From: Lysobacter sp.
Lineage (GTDB): Bacteria; Pseudomonadota; Gammaproteobacteria; Xanthomonadales; Xanthomonadaceae
Reading direction: 5' to 3'
NCBI GenBank assembly: GCA_019634715.1
Contig: JAHCAU010000008.1
Span: 124,001-188,000, forward strand
DNA length: 64,000 nt
Positions 49,518 to 58,029 of the stretch are shown one piece after another. Position numbers and translations under genes: made by a program. Every line of letters begins with the position of its first letter. Within the stretch, counting starts at the first letter, position 1. The notes below the pieces were generated by a model that did no database searches, was not told the origin of the DNA, and was given only the letters and a program-made list of their open reading frames with translations.

Positions 49518-49984
49518 GCGTCGTCGCTCCAGGTGTGCGCGAGCGGCAGCTGGAAGCGCAGGGTTTCGTCGTACTGCACCCAGCCTTCCGCGCGATACAG
49601 CGCCTGTGCGGCATGGTTGTCGGGCATGGTCTCCAGTTCGAGGCGGATCGCGCCGGCCTCGCGGCCGAAGGCCGCCGCCGCCGACAGCAGCGCTTGCGCC
49701 ACGCCCTTGCGACGTGCCCATGCGTCGACGAACAGGTCGTTGAGGATGAAGGTGCGCTGCGCGCGCACCGAGGAGAACATCGGATAGAGCTGGGTGAAGC
49801 CGGCGGGCCCGCCATCGAGTTCGGCGAGGAAGATCACCGACTCGTCGCGCGCCAGACGTTCGTGCAGGAAGCGGGTGGCCGCACCCAGGTCGGGGACCTG
49901 CGAATAGAACGTGCGGTAATCGGAGAACAGCGGTGCCACTGCTTCGAGGTCGTCGAGCGTTGCGCGGCGGGTGGTCACGGGCAT
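49514..49984 (-). CDS. GNAT-family acetyltransferase
   Basis: This 156-residue protein has the GNAT core: an N-terminal strand and helix (VTTRRATLDDLEAVAPLF), the acetyl-CoA loop LFVDAWARRKGVAQALL and a C-terminal ALYRAEGW motif. The substrate is unknown. The start at 49984 matches the family N-terminus; the longer frame runs through non-coding sequence and the repeat. It is the first gene of the GNAT-GFA pair. Confidence 0.9.
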   Translation of the reverse strand: MPVTTRRATLDDLEAVAPLFSDYRTFYSQVPDLGAATRFLHERLARDESVIFLAELDGGPAGFTQLYPMFSSVRAQRTFILNDLFVDAWARRKGVAQALLSAAAAFGREAGAIRLELETMPDNHAAQALYRAEGWVQYDETLRFQLPLAHTWSDDA

Positions 49985-50077
49985 GGCGGGCGTCGTCCAG
50001 GGGGCGTGCGATGCCGCGATGCTAGCAGGCGGATCGTTTCCTGCGCGGAATGCTGTCTGCCATGAGCTGCACATGCT

Positions 50078-50227
50078 TTGCCCCCTTTGAAAAAGGGGGC
50101 GGCGATCGCGAAGCGTTCGCGGGGGATTTGGGGCTTTCCCGGCGAGAACAACAGTGCCGATTGCCGTGGTGCTCCGCAAATCCCCCCGTCTCGCTGTGCG
50201 CGTCGGCCCCCTTTTTCAAAGGGGCAA
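50078..50227. repeat. MITE-like element with 22-23-bp terminal inverted repeats
   Basis: The ends, 50078-50100 and 50206-50227, are complementary except for one missing base and consist of GCCCCCTTT followed by an A or T run. Inner parts (GGGGGATTTGG near 50112 and CAAATCCCCCC near 50177) also pair, so the 150-bp element can fold into one long hairpin. It has no coding capacity. Confidence 0.75.
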
Positions 50228-50244
50228 GCGGCAAGCAGGCGACA

Positions 50245-50976
50245 TCAGAGATCCCCGAACCGCGCCTGCATGGCCGCGATCGCGGCGAGGCCCGCGGTTT
50301 CGGTGCGCAGCACGCGCGGGCCGAGGCGCAGGCCGGTGAAGCCGTGCTGCGCGAGCAGCTCGCGATCCTTCGCGGACCAGCCGCCTTCGGGGCCGATGCC
50401 GATCACCACGTCGCCTGCCGGTCGCGACAGGGTTTCGAAGCGGTGTTCGCCCTGCGGATCGAGGGTGAGCTTGAGCGCATCGGCCTCCAGCGCCGCAGCG
50501 GCTTCGCCCAGCCCGCGCGCCGGCAGCAGCTCGGGAATGCGCGCGCGGCCGCTCTGTTCGCAGGCCGAGGTCACGACGCTGCGCCAGTGCGCCATGCGCT
50601 TGTCGAGACGCTCGCCGTCGAGCCGGACTTCGGTGCGATCGGCGAACACCGGCGCGATGGCCGACACGCCGAGCTCCGTGGCCTTCTGCAGGATCAGGTC
50701 CATCTTCTCGCCGCGCGCGATGCCCTGCAGCAGGACGATGCGCAGCGGCGATTCGTTGCCGACCGAGCGCACACCGCCGACCTCGGCATCGACGCCGCGC
50801 TTGGTCACGGTCGCCAGTGTGGCGTCGTAGTCGTGCCCGTCGCCGTTGAACAGCACGCAGACCTCGCCTTCGCGCAGGCGCAGCACGCGCACCAGGTGCG
50901 TGGCCGCACTCTCGGGCAGGGTCACACGCATGCCGCTGGCGAGCGGCTGGTCGACGAACACTCGGGTCAGGCGCAT
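50245..50976 (-). CDS. rsmE: 16S rRNA m3U1498 methyltransferase RsmE
   Basis: This 243-residue SPOUT methyltransferase has an N-terminal PUA-like part (HLVRVLRLREGEVCVLFNGDG) and the SAM-binding knot (IGIGPEGGWSAKDRELL and LRLGPRVLRTETA). It methylates U1498 of 16S rRNA. AAGGAGG lies 7 nt before the ATG, which overlaps the end of bioA by 10 nt. Confidence 0.95.
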   Translation of the reverse strand: MRLTRVFVDQPLASGMRVTLPESAATHLVRVLRLREGEVCVLFNGDGHDYDATLATVTKRGVDAEVGGVRSVGNESPLRIVLLQGIARGEKMDLILQKATELGVSAIAPVFADRTEVRLDGERLDKRMAHWRSVVTSACEQSGRARIPELLPARGLGEAAAALEADALKLTLDPQGEHRFETLSRPAGDVVIGIGPEGGWSAKDRELLAQHGFTGLRLGPRVLRTETAGLAAIAAMQARFGDL

Positions 50977-52376
50977 CGGGCGGCCTCCTTCAGGCATGCA
51001 TCGGTGGCTTGGGCGATCTGCGCAAGCTGCGCATCGTCGACGCAGTAGGGCGGCATCCAGTACAGCACGTCGCCCAGCGGGCGCAGCAGCACGCCGTGGT
51101 CGAGCGCGGTGCGGTAGATGCGCAGGCCGCGACGGCCGGCGATCTCGACCGCGTGTCCGTCCTCGCGGTTGTCGGGTTCGGGATGCAGTTCGATCGCGAC
51201 CACCATGCCGGCCTGGCGCACCTCGGCGACCAGTGGGTTCGCTGCGAACGAGGACGCGAGTTCGCCCATCTTCCTCGCGGTGACGCGGTTGCGCGCGATC
51301 ACGTCGTCGCCTTCGAGGATGTCCAGCGAGGCCAGCGCCGCCGCGCAGGCCAGCGGATTTCCGCTGTAGCTGTGCGAGTGCAGGAAGGCGCGTTCGCGGG
51401 AATCGTCGAGGAAGCCCTCGTAGATCTGCTGCGTCGCCAGCACCGCCGCCAGCGGCAGGAAGCCGCCGGTGAGGCCCTTCGACACGCACATCAGGTCGGG
51501 CATGACCCCGGCCTGCTCGAAGGCGAACAGCGTGCCGGTGCGGCCGAAGCCGGTGGCGATCTCGTCGGCGATCAGGAACACGCCGTGCACGTCGCACAGG
51601 TCGCGCACGCGCTTGAGATACACCGGATCGTGCATGCGCATGCCGCCGGCGCACTGCAGGCGCGGTTCGAGGATCAGCGCGCAGACCTCGCCCGGGTGTT
51701 CGTCGAGCAGGCGGGCGAGGGCGTCGGCGGCGTCCTCCGCGCACTGGGCGGCCTGGGCCGGCGTGCGCGCGCCGAAGGCGTCGGGCGAGGGCGCGAACAG
51801 CACGTCGAGCAGCAGCGGCGCGTAGACGCGGCGGTACAGCGGGATGTCGCCGACCGACAGCGCGCCGACGGTTTCGCCGTGATAGCTGTTGGTCAGGGCG
51901 ACGAACTTCGTGCGGTTCGGCTCGTCGCCGCGGTTGCGGTACCAGTGGAAGGCCATCTTCAGGGCCACTTCGACGCCGGCCGAGCCGTTGTCGGCATAGA
52001 ACACCTTGGCGAGCGGGGCGCGATCGGGCTGGCGCGGCGCGACCGCGAGCAGGCGCTCGGCCAGCTCCACGGCCGGTGCGTGCGAGAAGCCGGCCAGAAT
52101 CACCTGCTCCAGCGTGCGCGCCTGGCGGCCGATGGCCTCGGCGATGCGCGGTTCGGCGTGGCCATGGAGGTTCGTCCACCAGCTGCTGACCGCGTCCAGC
52201 GTGCGCCGGCCGTCGTGGCCGATCAGCCAGGCGCCTTCGCCGCGCGCCACCGGCAGCAGGGGCAGGGCATGCGGGTGTTCGCGCATCTGGGTGCAGGGGT
52301 GCCAGAGCACGTCGAGATCGCGCGCGCGCCAGTGGTCGGCGTCGTGGTCGTTTATGATCTTGGGATGCCTCGTCAT
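50967..52376 (-). CDS. bioA: Adenosylmethionine-8-amino-7-oxononanoate aminotransferase BioA
   Basis: This 469-residue PLP enzyme shows WHPCTQM near the start, SSWWTNLHGH, the PLP region NGSAGVEVALKMA, DEIATGFGRTG and the Schiff-base Lys in VSKGLTGG. It converts KAPA to DAPA in biotin synthesis with SAM as amino donor. A GATAAT-like -10 element ends only 6 nt before the ATG on the minus strand, so the mRNA may be leaderless or nearly so. It is divergent from nudE, with 41 nt between the two starts. Confidence 0.95.
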   Translation of the reverse strand: MTRHPKIINDHDADHWRARDLDVLWHPCTQMREHPHALPLLPVARGEGAWLIGHDGRRTLDAVSSWWTNLHGHAEPRIAEAIGRQARTLEQVILAGFSHAPAVELAERLLAVAPRQPDRAPLAKVFYADNGSAGVEVALKMAFHWYRNRGDEPNRTKFVALTNSYHGETVGALSVGDIPLYRRVYAPLLLDVLFAPSPDAFGARTPAQAAQCAEDAADALARLLDEHPGEVCALILEPRLQCAGGMRMHDPVYLKRVRDLCDVHGVFLIADEIATGFGRTGTLFAFEQAGVMPDLMCVSKGLTGGFLPLAAVLATQQIYEGFLDDSRERAFLHSHSYSGNPLACAAALASLDILEGDDVIARNRVTARKMGELASSFAANPLVAEVRQAGMVVAIELHPEPDNREDGHAVEIAGRRGLRIYRTALDHGVLLRPLGDVLYWMPPYCVDDAQLAQIAQATDACLKEAARCA

Positions 52377-52417
52377 CCCCGCATTATCGCCCGTCCCGCC
52401 GCCCGCCCGGTGGCCGC

Positions 52418-52993
52418 ATGAGCCGGCCCCTGCCGATCGTCCACCGGATCACGCGCCGCCAGGGCGACAGCGATCGCGTGGTGGAGGAGCTGGACCTCGA
52501 GTTCTCCAACGGCGAGCGACGCCGGTACCACCGCGTCCCGCCGGTGGGCAACGGCGCGGTGATCGTGGTGCCGATGATCGACGACAGCACCGCCCTGCTG
52601 ATCCGCGAATATGCGGCAGGCACCCATCGTTACGAGCTGGGCCTGGTCAAGGGCCGGATCGACGACGGCGAGACGCCCGAGCAGGCCGCGAACCGCGAAC
52701 TGAAGGAAGAGGCCGGCTACGGCGCGCGCTCGCTGACCGTGCTGCGTCGGATCAGCCTGGCGCCGACCTACATGGGCCACGAGACCGTGCTGGTGCTGGC
52801 CCGCGACTTGTACGAAGAGCGCCTGCCGGGCGACGAGCCCGAAGTGCTGGAGGTCGTGCCCTGGCGCCTCGACGCGCTGCACGAGCTGATGTTCGTCGAA
52901 GAATTCTCGGAGGGGCGCTCGATCGCGGCGCTCTTCCTCGTCAGGGAACTGCTGTCCGGAGGAAATGAAACTGATGCCCATGCTGCTCGATGA
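52418..52993 (+). CDS. nudE: ADP compounds hydrolase NudE
   Basis: This 191-residue Nudix hydrolase has a perfect Nudix box at residues 79-101 (G79, E85, R93-E94, E97-E98, G100) and NudE-like flanks (LIREYAAGTHRYELGLVKG). NudE hydrolyses ADP-ribose, Ap3A and NADH-type substrates. Its 3' end overlaps cysQ by 29 nt, an arrangement common in gammaproteobacteria. Confidence 0.93.
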   Translation: MSRPLPIVHRITRRQGDSDRVVEELDLEFSNGERRRYHRVPPVGNGAVIVVPMIDDSTALLIREYAAGTHRYELGLVKGRIDDGETPEQAANRELKEEAGYGARSLTVLRRISLAPTYMGHETVLVLARDLYEERLPGDEPEVLEVVPWRLDALHELMFVEEFSEGRSIAALFLVRELLSGGNETDAHAAR

Positions 52994-53786
52994 GACGATC
53001 CGCGAAGGCGTGATCGCCATCGCCAATGCCGCCGCCGCCGAGATCCTTGCGGTCTACGAGCAACCCTTCGATGTCGAGCGCAAGGGCGACGACAGCCCGC
53101 TGACCGCGGCCGACCTGGCGTCGCACCACTGCATCGTCGACGGGCTGGCGCGGCTGACGCCCGACATCCCGGTGCTGTCGGAGGAATCCGCCGTGCTGCC
53201 CGTCGCCGAGCGCCGTGCCTGGACGCGGTTCTGGCTGGTCGATCCGCTCGACGGCACCCGCGAGTTCGTCAAGCGCAACGGCGAGTTCACCGTGAACATC
53301 GCGCTGATCGAGGACGGCGTGGCCGTGTTCGGCGTGATCCAGGCGCCGGTGCCCGATGTGCTGTGGTGGGGCGACCTCGCGCATGGCGCGTACCGCCGCG
53401 CCGATGGCGGAGAAGTGCCGATGGAAGTGCGCGCCCCGGCCGTGGCGCCGATCCGCGTCGCCGCCAGCCGCTCGCATCGCGACGCGCGCACCGAGGCCTT
53501 CATGGCGCGCATGGCCGCCGATCTGGGCGAGCTGGAGGACGTGACCGTCGGTTCCTCGCTCAAGTTCTGCCGCATCGCCGAGGGCGCGATCGACATCTAC
53601 CCGCGCTTCGGCCCGACCAGCGAGTGGGACACCGCTGCCGGCCAGGCCATCCTCGAAGCCGCCGGCGGCCGCGTGGTCGACCCGCAGGGCCGACCGTTCC
53701 GCTACAACCAGCGCGATACGCTGCTCAACGGGGATTTCGTGGCGTTCGGCGACGCGAAGTTGAATTGGCGGCAATGGGCTGAGTGA
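52965..53786 (+). CDS. cysQ: 3'(2'),5'-bisphosphate nucleotidase CysQ
   Basis: This 273-residue inositol-monophosphatase-fold enzyme has metal-site motifs LSEES, VDPLDGTREF and SEWDTAAGQAIL. It clears PAP made during sulfate assimilation, a functional link to the cys operon upstream. GGAGG at 52958-52962 is only 2 nt from ATG 52965 and 11 nt from ATG 52974, so the shorter start (MPMLLDETIREG) may be the true one. Confidence 0.94.
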   Translation: MKLMPMLLDETIREGVIAIANAAAAEILAVYEQPFDVERKGDDSPLTAADLASHHCIVDGLARLTPDIPVLSEESAVLPVAERRAWTRFWLVDPLDGTREFVKRNGEFTVNIALIEDGVAVFGVIQAPVPDVLWWGDLAHGAYRRADGGEVPMEVRAPAVAPIRVAASRSHRDARTEAFMARMAADLGELEDVTVGSSLKFCRIAEGAIDIYPRFGPTSEWDTAAGQAILEAAGGRVVDPQGRPFRYNQRDTLLNGDFVAFGDAKLNWRQWAE

Positions 53787-53811
53787 TGAAGGAGCATGGA
53801 TCGCCGCGATC

Positions 53812-53913
53812 TGTAGGAGGGCCTGACCAGCCATGCGGCTGTTGAAAACCAGGCCCGAATTCTTCGTGGGATCGTCGATCGTTCAAAAGCTCGGGCCTGA
53901 AGGCCCTCCTACA
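53812..53913. repeat. REP-like doublet, TGTAGGAGGGCCT type
   Basis: Outer 13-bp arms (53812-53824 and 53901-53913) are perfect inverted repeats, and inner CAGGCCCGA/TCGGGCCTG arms pair too. The motif resembles the TGTAGGAGC-type REP sequences of Pseudomonas and Xanthomonads. It sits between cysQ and mazG. Confidence 0.7.
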
Positions 53914-53948
53914 TGCACCATGGCGATGGGCCAGGGTACGGACCCAAG

Positions 53949-54776
53949 ATGAGTGATCAAAACGACATCCGCCGCCTCCTCGCGATCATGGCCCGCCTGC
54001 GTGACCCTGAGGCCGGCTGCCCGTGGGACGTGAAGCAGACCTTCGCGACCATCGCGCCGTACACGGTGGAGGAGGCCTACGAGGTCGCCGATGCGATCGA
54101 CCGCAACGACCTCGACGACCTGAAGGACGAGCTCGGCGACCTGCTGTTCCAGGTGGTGTTCCACGCGCGCATGGCCGAGGAGCAGGACGCGTTCGCGTTC
54201 GGCGACGTGGTCGCCGCGATCAGCGACAAGATGGAGCGCCGGCATCCGCATGTCTTCGCCGGGATGAACATCGCCGACAGCGACGCGCTGAACGCGATGT
54301 GGGATGCGGAAAAAAAGAGGGAGCGGTTGGCGAAGCATGGCGATGCGGCCGATGCCTCGGCGCTGGCCGGCATCGCCCGGGGCCTGCCCGAGTGGCAGCG
54401 CGCGGTGAAGCTGCAGAAGAAGGCGGCCACGGTCGGTTTCGACTGGCCCGGGCCGGCGCCGGTGATCGACAAGCTGAAGGAAGAACTGGAGGAAGTGCGG
54501 GTGGAGTTCGACGCCCGCGCCGCCGCGCCGCACGACCCGGCCGTGCAGGATCGACTGGAGGACGAACTCGGCGACCTGCTGTTCGTGGCCGCGAACCTGG
54601 CCCGACACGCCAGGGTCGACCCGGGGACTGCGCTGCGTCGCGCCAACCACAAGTTCGAGCGCCGCTTCCGCGCGATGGAAGCCCTGGCCGCCGCCGATGG
54701 CGTGCGTCTTGCCGACCTGCCGCTGGACGCGCAGGATCGCTACTGGGACAGGGCCAAACAACAGGAGTCGCCATGA
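53949..54776 (+). CDS. mazG: Nucleoside triphosphate pyrophosphohydrolase MazG
   Basis: This 275-residue protein has two MazG domains: CPWDVKQTFATIAPYTVEEAYEVADAI with ELGDLLFQVVFHARMAEE, then LKEELEEVRVEFDA with DELGDLLFVAANLARH. The Glu/Asp clusters bind magnesium. It hydrolyses NTPs and dNTPs to monophosphates, cleaning the pool. The start at 53949 has a weak Shine-Dalgarno. The DUF962 gene overlaps its stop by 4 nt. Confidence 0.95.
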   Translation: MSDQNDIRRLLAIMARLRDPEAGCPWDVKQTFATIAPYTVEEAYEVADAIDRNDLDDLKDELGDLLFQVVFHARMAEEQDAFAFGDVVAAISDKMERRHPHVFAGMNIADSDALNAMWDAEKKRERLAKHGDAADASALAGIARGLPEWQRAVKLQKKAATVGFDWPGPAPVIDKLKEELEEVRVEFDARAAAPHDPAVQDRLEDELGDLLFVAANLARHARVDPGTALRRANHKFERRFRAMEALAAADGVRLADLPLDAQDRYWDRAKQQESP

Positions 54777-55078
54777 GCGAGCGCTACGCCAGCTTCCGCG
54801 AGTTCTACCCCTTCTACCTCGGCGAACACCGCAACACGATCTGCCGCCGCCTGCATTTCGTCGGCAACTGCGTGGCGCTGGGCCTGATCGCCGCCGCCAT
54901 CGCCCAGCGCAATCCCTGGTGGCTGCTCGGCGCGCTGGTCAGCGGCTACGCCTTCGCCTGGATCGGGCATTTCTTCTTCGAGAAGAACCGGCCGGCCACG
55001 TTCAAGCATCCGTTCTACTCGTTCGCCGGCGATTGGGTGATGTTCAAGGACATCCTGATCGGGCGGATTCCGTTCTGA
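54773..55078 (+). CDS. DUF962 (Mpo1-like) membrane protein
   Basis: This 101-residue protein has SFREFYPFYLGEHRN, two hydrophobic segments (NCVALGLIAAAIA and NPWWLLGALVSGYAFAWIGHFFF), and GHFFFEKNRPATFKHPFYSF, the DUF962/Mpo1-like signature. The His residues are metal ligands in yeast Mpo1, a 2-hydroxy fatty acid dioxygenase; bacterial function is unproven. Its ATG overlaps mazG (ATGA) with GGAG upstream. Confidence 0.9.
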   Translation: MSERYASFREFYPFYLGEHRNTICRRLHFVGNCVALGLIAAAIAQRNPWWLLGALVSGYAFAWIGHFFFEKNRPATFKHPFYSFAGDWVMFKDILIGRIPF

Positions 55079-55090
55079 CGCCTTTGCTTC

Positions 55091-55202
55091 TGTAGAGCGG
55101 ATCGAAGATCCGCTGCACACGTTCCGCGAGCCGGTGTACCTGCCGTTGCGATGACGACGCGGGCTTCGGCGAGGGTGCAGCGGAGCTGCGCTCCGCTCTA
55201 CA
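55091..55202. repeat. REP-like doublet, TGTAGAGCGGA type
   Basis: Outer arms 55091-55101 and 55192-55202 are perfect inverted repeats, and each end is itself a hairpin (AGCGGATC/GATCCGCT and AGCGGAG/CTCCGCT). The reverse complement of 55091-55115 is identical to 59370-59394, showing dispersal of the unit. It lies between two converging genes. Confidence 0.75.
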
Positions 55203-55210
55203 AGGGCGCA

Positions 55211-55558
55211 TCACTCCAGGAAGATCAGCCACGCGGCGACCACGATCAGGCCGAAGCCGGCCCAGTGGTTCCACTTCAGCGGCTGGTCGAGGAACCAGGC
55301 CGAGAACCCGGCGAACACCAGCAGGGTGATCACTTCCTGCATGCCCTTGAGCTGCGGCGCCGAGTAATACGCGCTGCCCCAGCGGTTGGCGGGCACCATC
55401 AGCATGTACTCGAACAGGGCGATGCCCCAGCTTGCCGCGATGGCCACCGGCAGCGGCGAGGACTTGTACTTCAGGTGCCCGTACCAGGCGAAGGTCATGA
55501 AGATGTTCGAGCACAGCAGCAGGGCGATGGGCAGCAGGCGGTCGAGAGGCAGGGACAT
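55211..55558 (-). CDS. DUF486 family small membrane protein
   Basis: This 115-residue protein has four predicted helices and the DUF486 features NIFMTFAWYGHLKY, SWGIALFEYMLMVPANRWG and QLKGMQEVITLLVFAGFS. The family belongs to the drug/metabolite transporter group and may be a half-size transporter. It is monocistronic and converges with the DUF962 gene. Confidence 0.9.
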   Translation of the reverse strand: MSLPLDRLLPIALLLCSNIFMTFAWYGHLKYKSSPLPVAIAASWGIALFEYMLMVPANRWGSAYYSAPQLKGMQEVITLLVFAGFSAWFLDQPLKWNHWAGFGLIVVAAWLIFLE

Positions 55559-55777
55559 GGGAGTTCTTCGGGGAGGCGGCGTTGCGGAATTTGGCGGCGG
55601 GGCGGGGCCGGCCGGGGATCGTGAGATGATGCGCGGCCATCTCCGGGCCGCCAAGGCCGACCGCGCGGATGCCGCCGCAACCCGTCCAGCGGGAACCCGG
55701 GGGCGCATCCGTGGTCAACCGCTGTCGCCCCGATGCGTTCCCAGCCACTCGACCCGCGTCCGCAGACTCCAGACCCC

Positions 55778-57283
55778 ATGCCCGCACACCGCCGTCGTTT
55801 TCCCCGCATCCTCCTGGTTCCCGTCGTCGTCGCCGTGCTCGCCGCCGGTGTGTGGTACTGGAAGGGCCGCGGTGGCGGCGACGCACAGAAGTACCGCACG
55901 GCGGCGGTCGAGCAGGGCGACATCCGGGTCGCGATCTCCTCCACCGGCAACCTCAGTGCGCTCTCCACGGTCGACGTGGGCAGCGAGGTGTCGGGCAAGG
56001 TCACCGAGGTGCTGGTCGACTACAACGACCGCGTCGAGAAGGGCCAGGTCATCGCCCGCATCGACCCCGACACCTTCCAGGCCCAGATCGAACAGGGCAA
56101 CGCCGCCATCGCCAACGCGCGCGCCAGCCTGCAGACCGCCCGCGCCAGCCTGCGCAACGCCGAGCTGGACTACAGCCGCAAGGCCGCGCTGGTCGACCAG
56201 AAGCTGATCGCCCGCGGCGACCTCGACCAGGCGCTGGCCGCGCGCGACCAGGCGCGCGCCCAGGTGGCCGCAGCCGAGGCGCAGATCCGCCAGCAGACCG
56301 CCTCGGCGCAGAACGCGCACCTCAACCTCGCCCGCACCGTCATCCGCTCGCCGGTGAACGGCGTGGTCCTGGCGCGCTCGGTCGAGCCGGGCCAGACCGT
56401 CGCCGCCAGCCTGCAGGCGCCGGTGCTGTTCAAGATCGCCGAGGACCTGTCGCAGATGGAGATCGTGCTGGCCGTGGACGAATCCGACATCGGCCAGGTC
56501 AAGCCCGCACAGGCGGTGAGCTTCACCGTCGACGCCTTCCCGGACCGTCGCTTCAGGGGCGAAGTGCGCCAGGTGCGGCTGTCGTCCACCAACACCAGCA
56601 ACGTCATCACCTATCCGGTCGTGGTGTCGGTCGACAATGCCGACCAGGCCCTGCTGCCGGGCATGACCGCGAACGCCGAGATCGAGGTCAGCCGTCGCGA
56701 CAACATCCTCAAGGTGCCGAACGCCGCGATGCGCTTCAAGCCGCCGGTCGACGATGCCGCGGCCGAGCAGCAGCAGAGCGCGCAGCGCGGCGGCGGCATG
56801 AGCGACGACCTGCCGAAGATCGCCGCGACCCTGAAGCTCGACGCGAGCCAGCAGGCGGCGTTCGACGGCGCGCTGGCCAGGATGCGCGAACGCATCGCCG
56901 CACGCACCGCCGCACCGCAGCAGAACGGCAATGCGCCGAACCTGTTCGGTCGCGGCCCGGGCGGCCCGCAGTCGGGCGGCGGCAATCGCGGCACGGGCAA
57001 CGCCAGCGGTGCGATGCGCCAGCGCATGCTCGAACGCTTCAACCAGCAGTTCGGCGAGTTCCGCGCGACCCTGCGCGACGACCAGCGCCAGGCCTGGGAC
57101 AGCGCCGTGAACGAACTGGTCGGCGCGCGCCGCGCCCCGGTCTACGTGCTCGCCGACGGCAAGCCGAAGCCGGTGCTGGTGCGCGTGGGCGCGTCCGACG
57201 GCAGCAGCACCGAGATCATCGGCGAGCTGAAGGCCGGCGATCAGGTGATCGTGGGCGTGCAGGTCGCGGAGCCGGGCAAGTGA
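55778..57283 (+). CDS. macA: MacA-like periplasmic adaptor protein
   Basis: This 501-residue membrane-fusion protein has an N-terminal anchor (RILLVPVVVAVLAAGVWYW), a lipoyl-like domain (GSEVSGKVTEVLVDYNDRVEKGQVIARID), a coiled-coil hairpin (about 95-200) and a beta-barrel (YPVVVSVDNADQALLPGMTANAEIEV). An unusual insertion of about 130 residues (about 325-455), with Gln/Gly/Asn-rich parts and helices, splits the final domain. It overlaps the ATPase gene by 4 nt (GTGA). ATG 55733 upstream is possible but gives a longer, less natural N-terminus. Confidence 0.9.
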   Translation: MPAHRRRFPRILLVPVVVAVLAAGVWYWKGRGGGDAQKYRTAAVEQGDIRVAISSTGNLSALSTVDVGSEVSGKVTEVLVDYNDRVEKGQVIARIDPDTFQAQIEQGNAAIANARASLQTARASLRNAELDYSRKAALVDQKLIARGDLDQALAARDQARAQVAAAEAQIRQQTASAQNAHLNLARTVIRSPVNGVVLARSVEPGQTVAASLQAPVLFKIAEDLSQMEIVLAVDESDIGQVKPAQAVSFTVDAFPDRRFRGEVRQVRLSSTNTSNVITYPVVVSVDNADQALLPGMTANAEIEVSRRDNILKVPNAAMRFKPPVDDAAAEQQQSAQRGGGMSDDLPKIAATLKLDASQQAAFDGALARMRERIAARTAAPQQNGNAPNLFGRGPGGPQSGGGNRGTGNASGAMRQRMLERFNQQFGEFRATLRDDQRQAWDSAVNELVGARRAPVYVLADGKPKPVLVRVGASDGSSTEIIGELKAGDQVIVGVQVAEPGK

Positions 57284-58029
57284 GTGCAGTTGCCGTCGCC
57301 AATCAAGCCGCGCGCTCGACTGCGCACCCGGTGATCGAGACGCGCGCGCTCAGCAAGATCTACTCGCAGGGCACCGAGGCCGAGGTCGCCGCGCTGAAGG
57401 CGGTGGACCTGCGCATCGAACACGGCGAGTTCGTGGCGATCATGGGGCCGTCGGGTTCGGGCAAATCGACGCTGATGAACCTGATCGGCTGCCTCGACAC
57501 GCCGACTTCCGGCACCTACCTGTGCGACGGCGTCGACGTGGCCACGCTGGACGCCGAGGAGCGCGCGGTGCTTCGCCGCGACAAGATCGGCTTCGTGTTC
57601 CAGGGCTTCAACCTGCTGGCGCGGATGAGCGCGCTGGACAACGTCGCGATGCCGCTGAGCTATGCGCGCGTTCCGGTCGCCGAGCGCCGCCGTCGTGCCA
57701 GCGAGGCGCTGGCCGCGGTCGGTCTGGGCGAGCGCATGCACCACAAGCCCAGCGAGCTGTCCGGTGGCCAGCAGCAGCGCGTGGCGATCGCGCGCGCGCT
57801 GATCCACCAGCCGCCGATCCTCATGGCCGACGAACCCACCGGCGCGCTCGATTCGCGCACCGGACAGGAAATCCTCGCCCTGTTCGAGCGCCTGCGCAGC
57901 GAGGGCCATACCATCATCCTCATCACCCACGATGCCGAAGTGGCCGCGCATGCGAACCGCACCTGCGTGATGCGCGACGGCGAACTGCACGACGAGGATG
58001 CCCCGGCCAGGGCGGAGGCGAACGCATGA
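57280..58029 (+). CDS. macB: MacB-type ABC transporter ATPase
   Basis: This 249-residue protein has Walker A GPSGSGKS (56-63), the Q-loop FVFQGFNLL, the signature LSGGQQQR, Walker B ILMADEPTGALD and the H-loop ITHDAEVAAHA, as in MacB/LolD. The GTG start overlaps the macA stop. ATPase and permease are separate genes here, unlike the fused E. coli MacB. Confidence 0.92.
   Translation: MSAVAVANQAARSTAHPVIETRALSKIYSQGTEAEVAALKAVDLRIEHGEFVAIMGPSGSGKSTLMNLIGCLDTPTSGTYLCDGVDVATLDAEERAVLRRDKIGFVFQGFNLLARMSALDNVAMPLSYARVPVAERRRRASEALAAVGLGERMHHKPSELSGGQQQRVAIARALIHQPPILMADEPTGALDSRTGQEILALFERLRSEGHTIILITHDAEVAAHANRTCVMRDGELHDEDAPARAEANA

Noticed and set aside
50050..51048. 332-codon plus-strand frame opposite rsmE
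   Set aside because: It includes the foldback repeat and lies antisense to rsmE, whose SPOUT motifs are clear.
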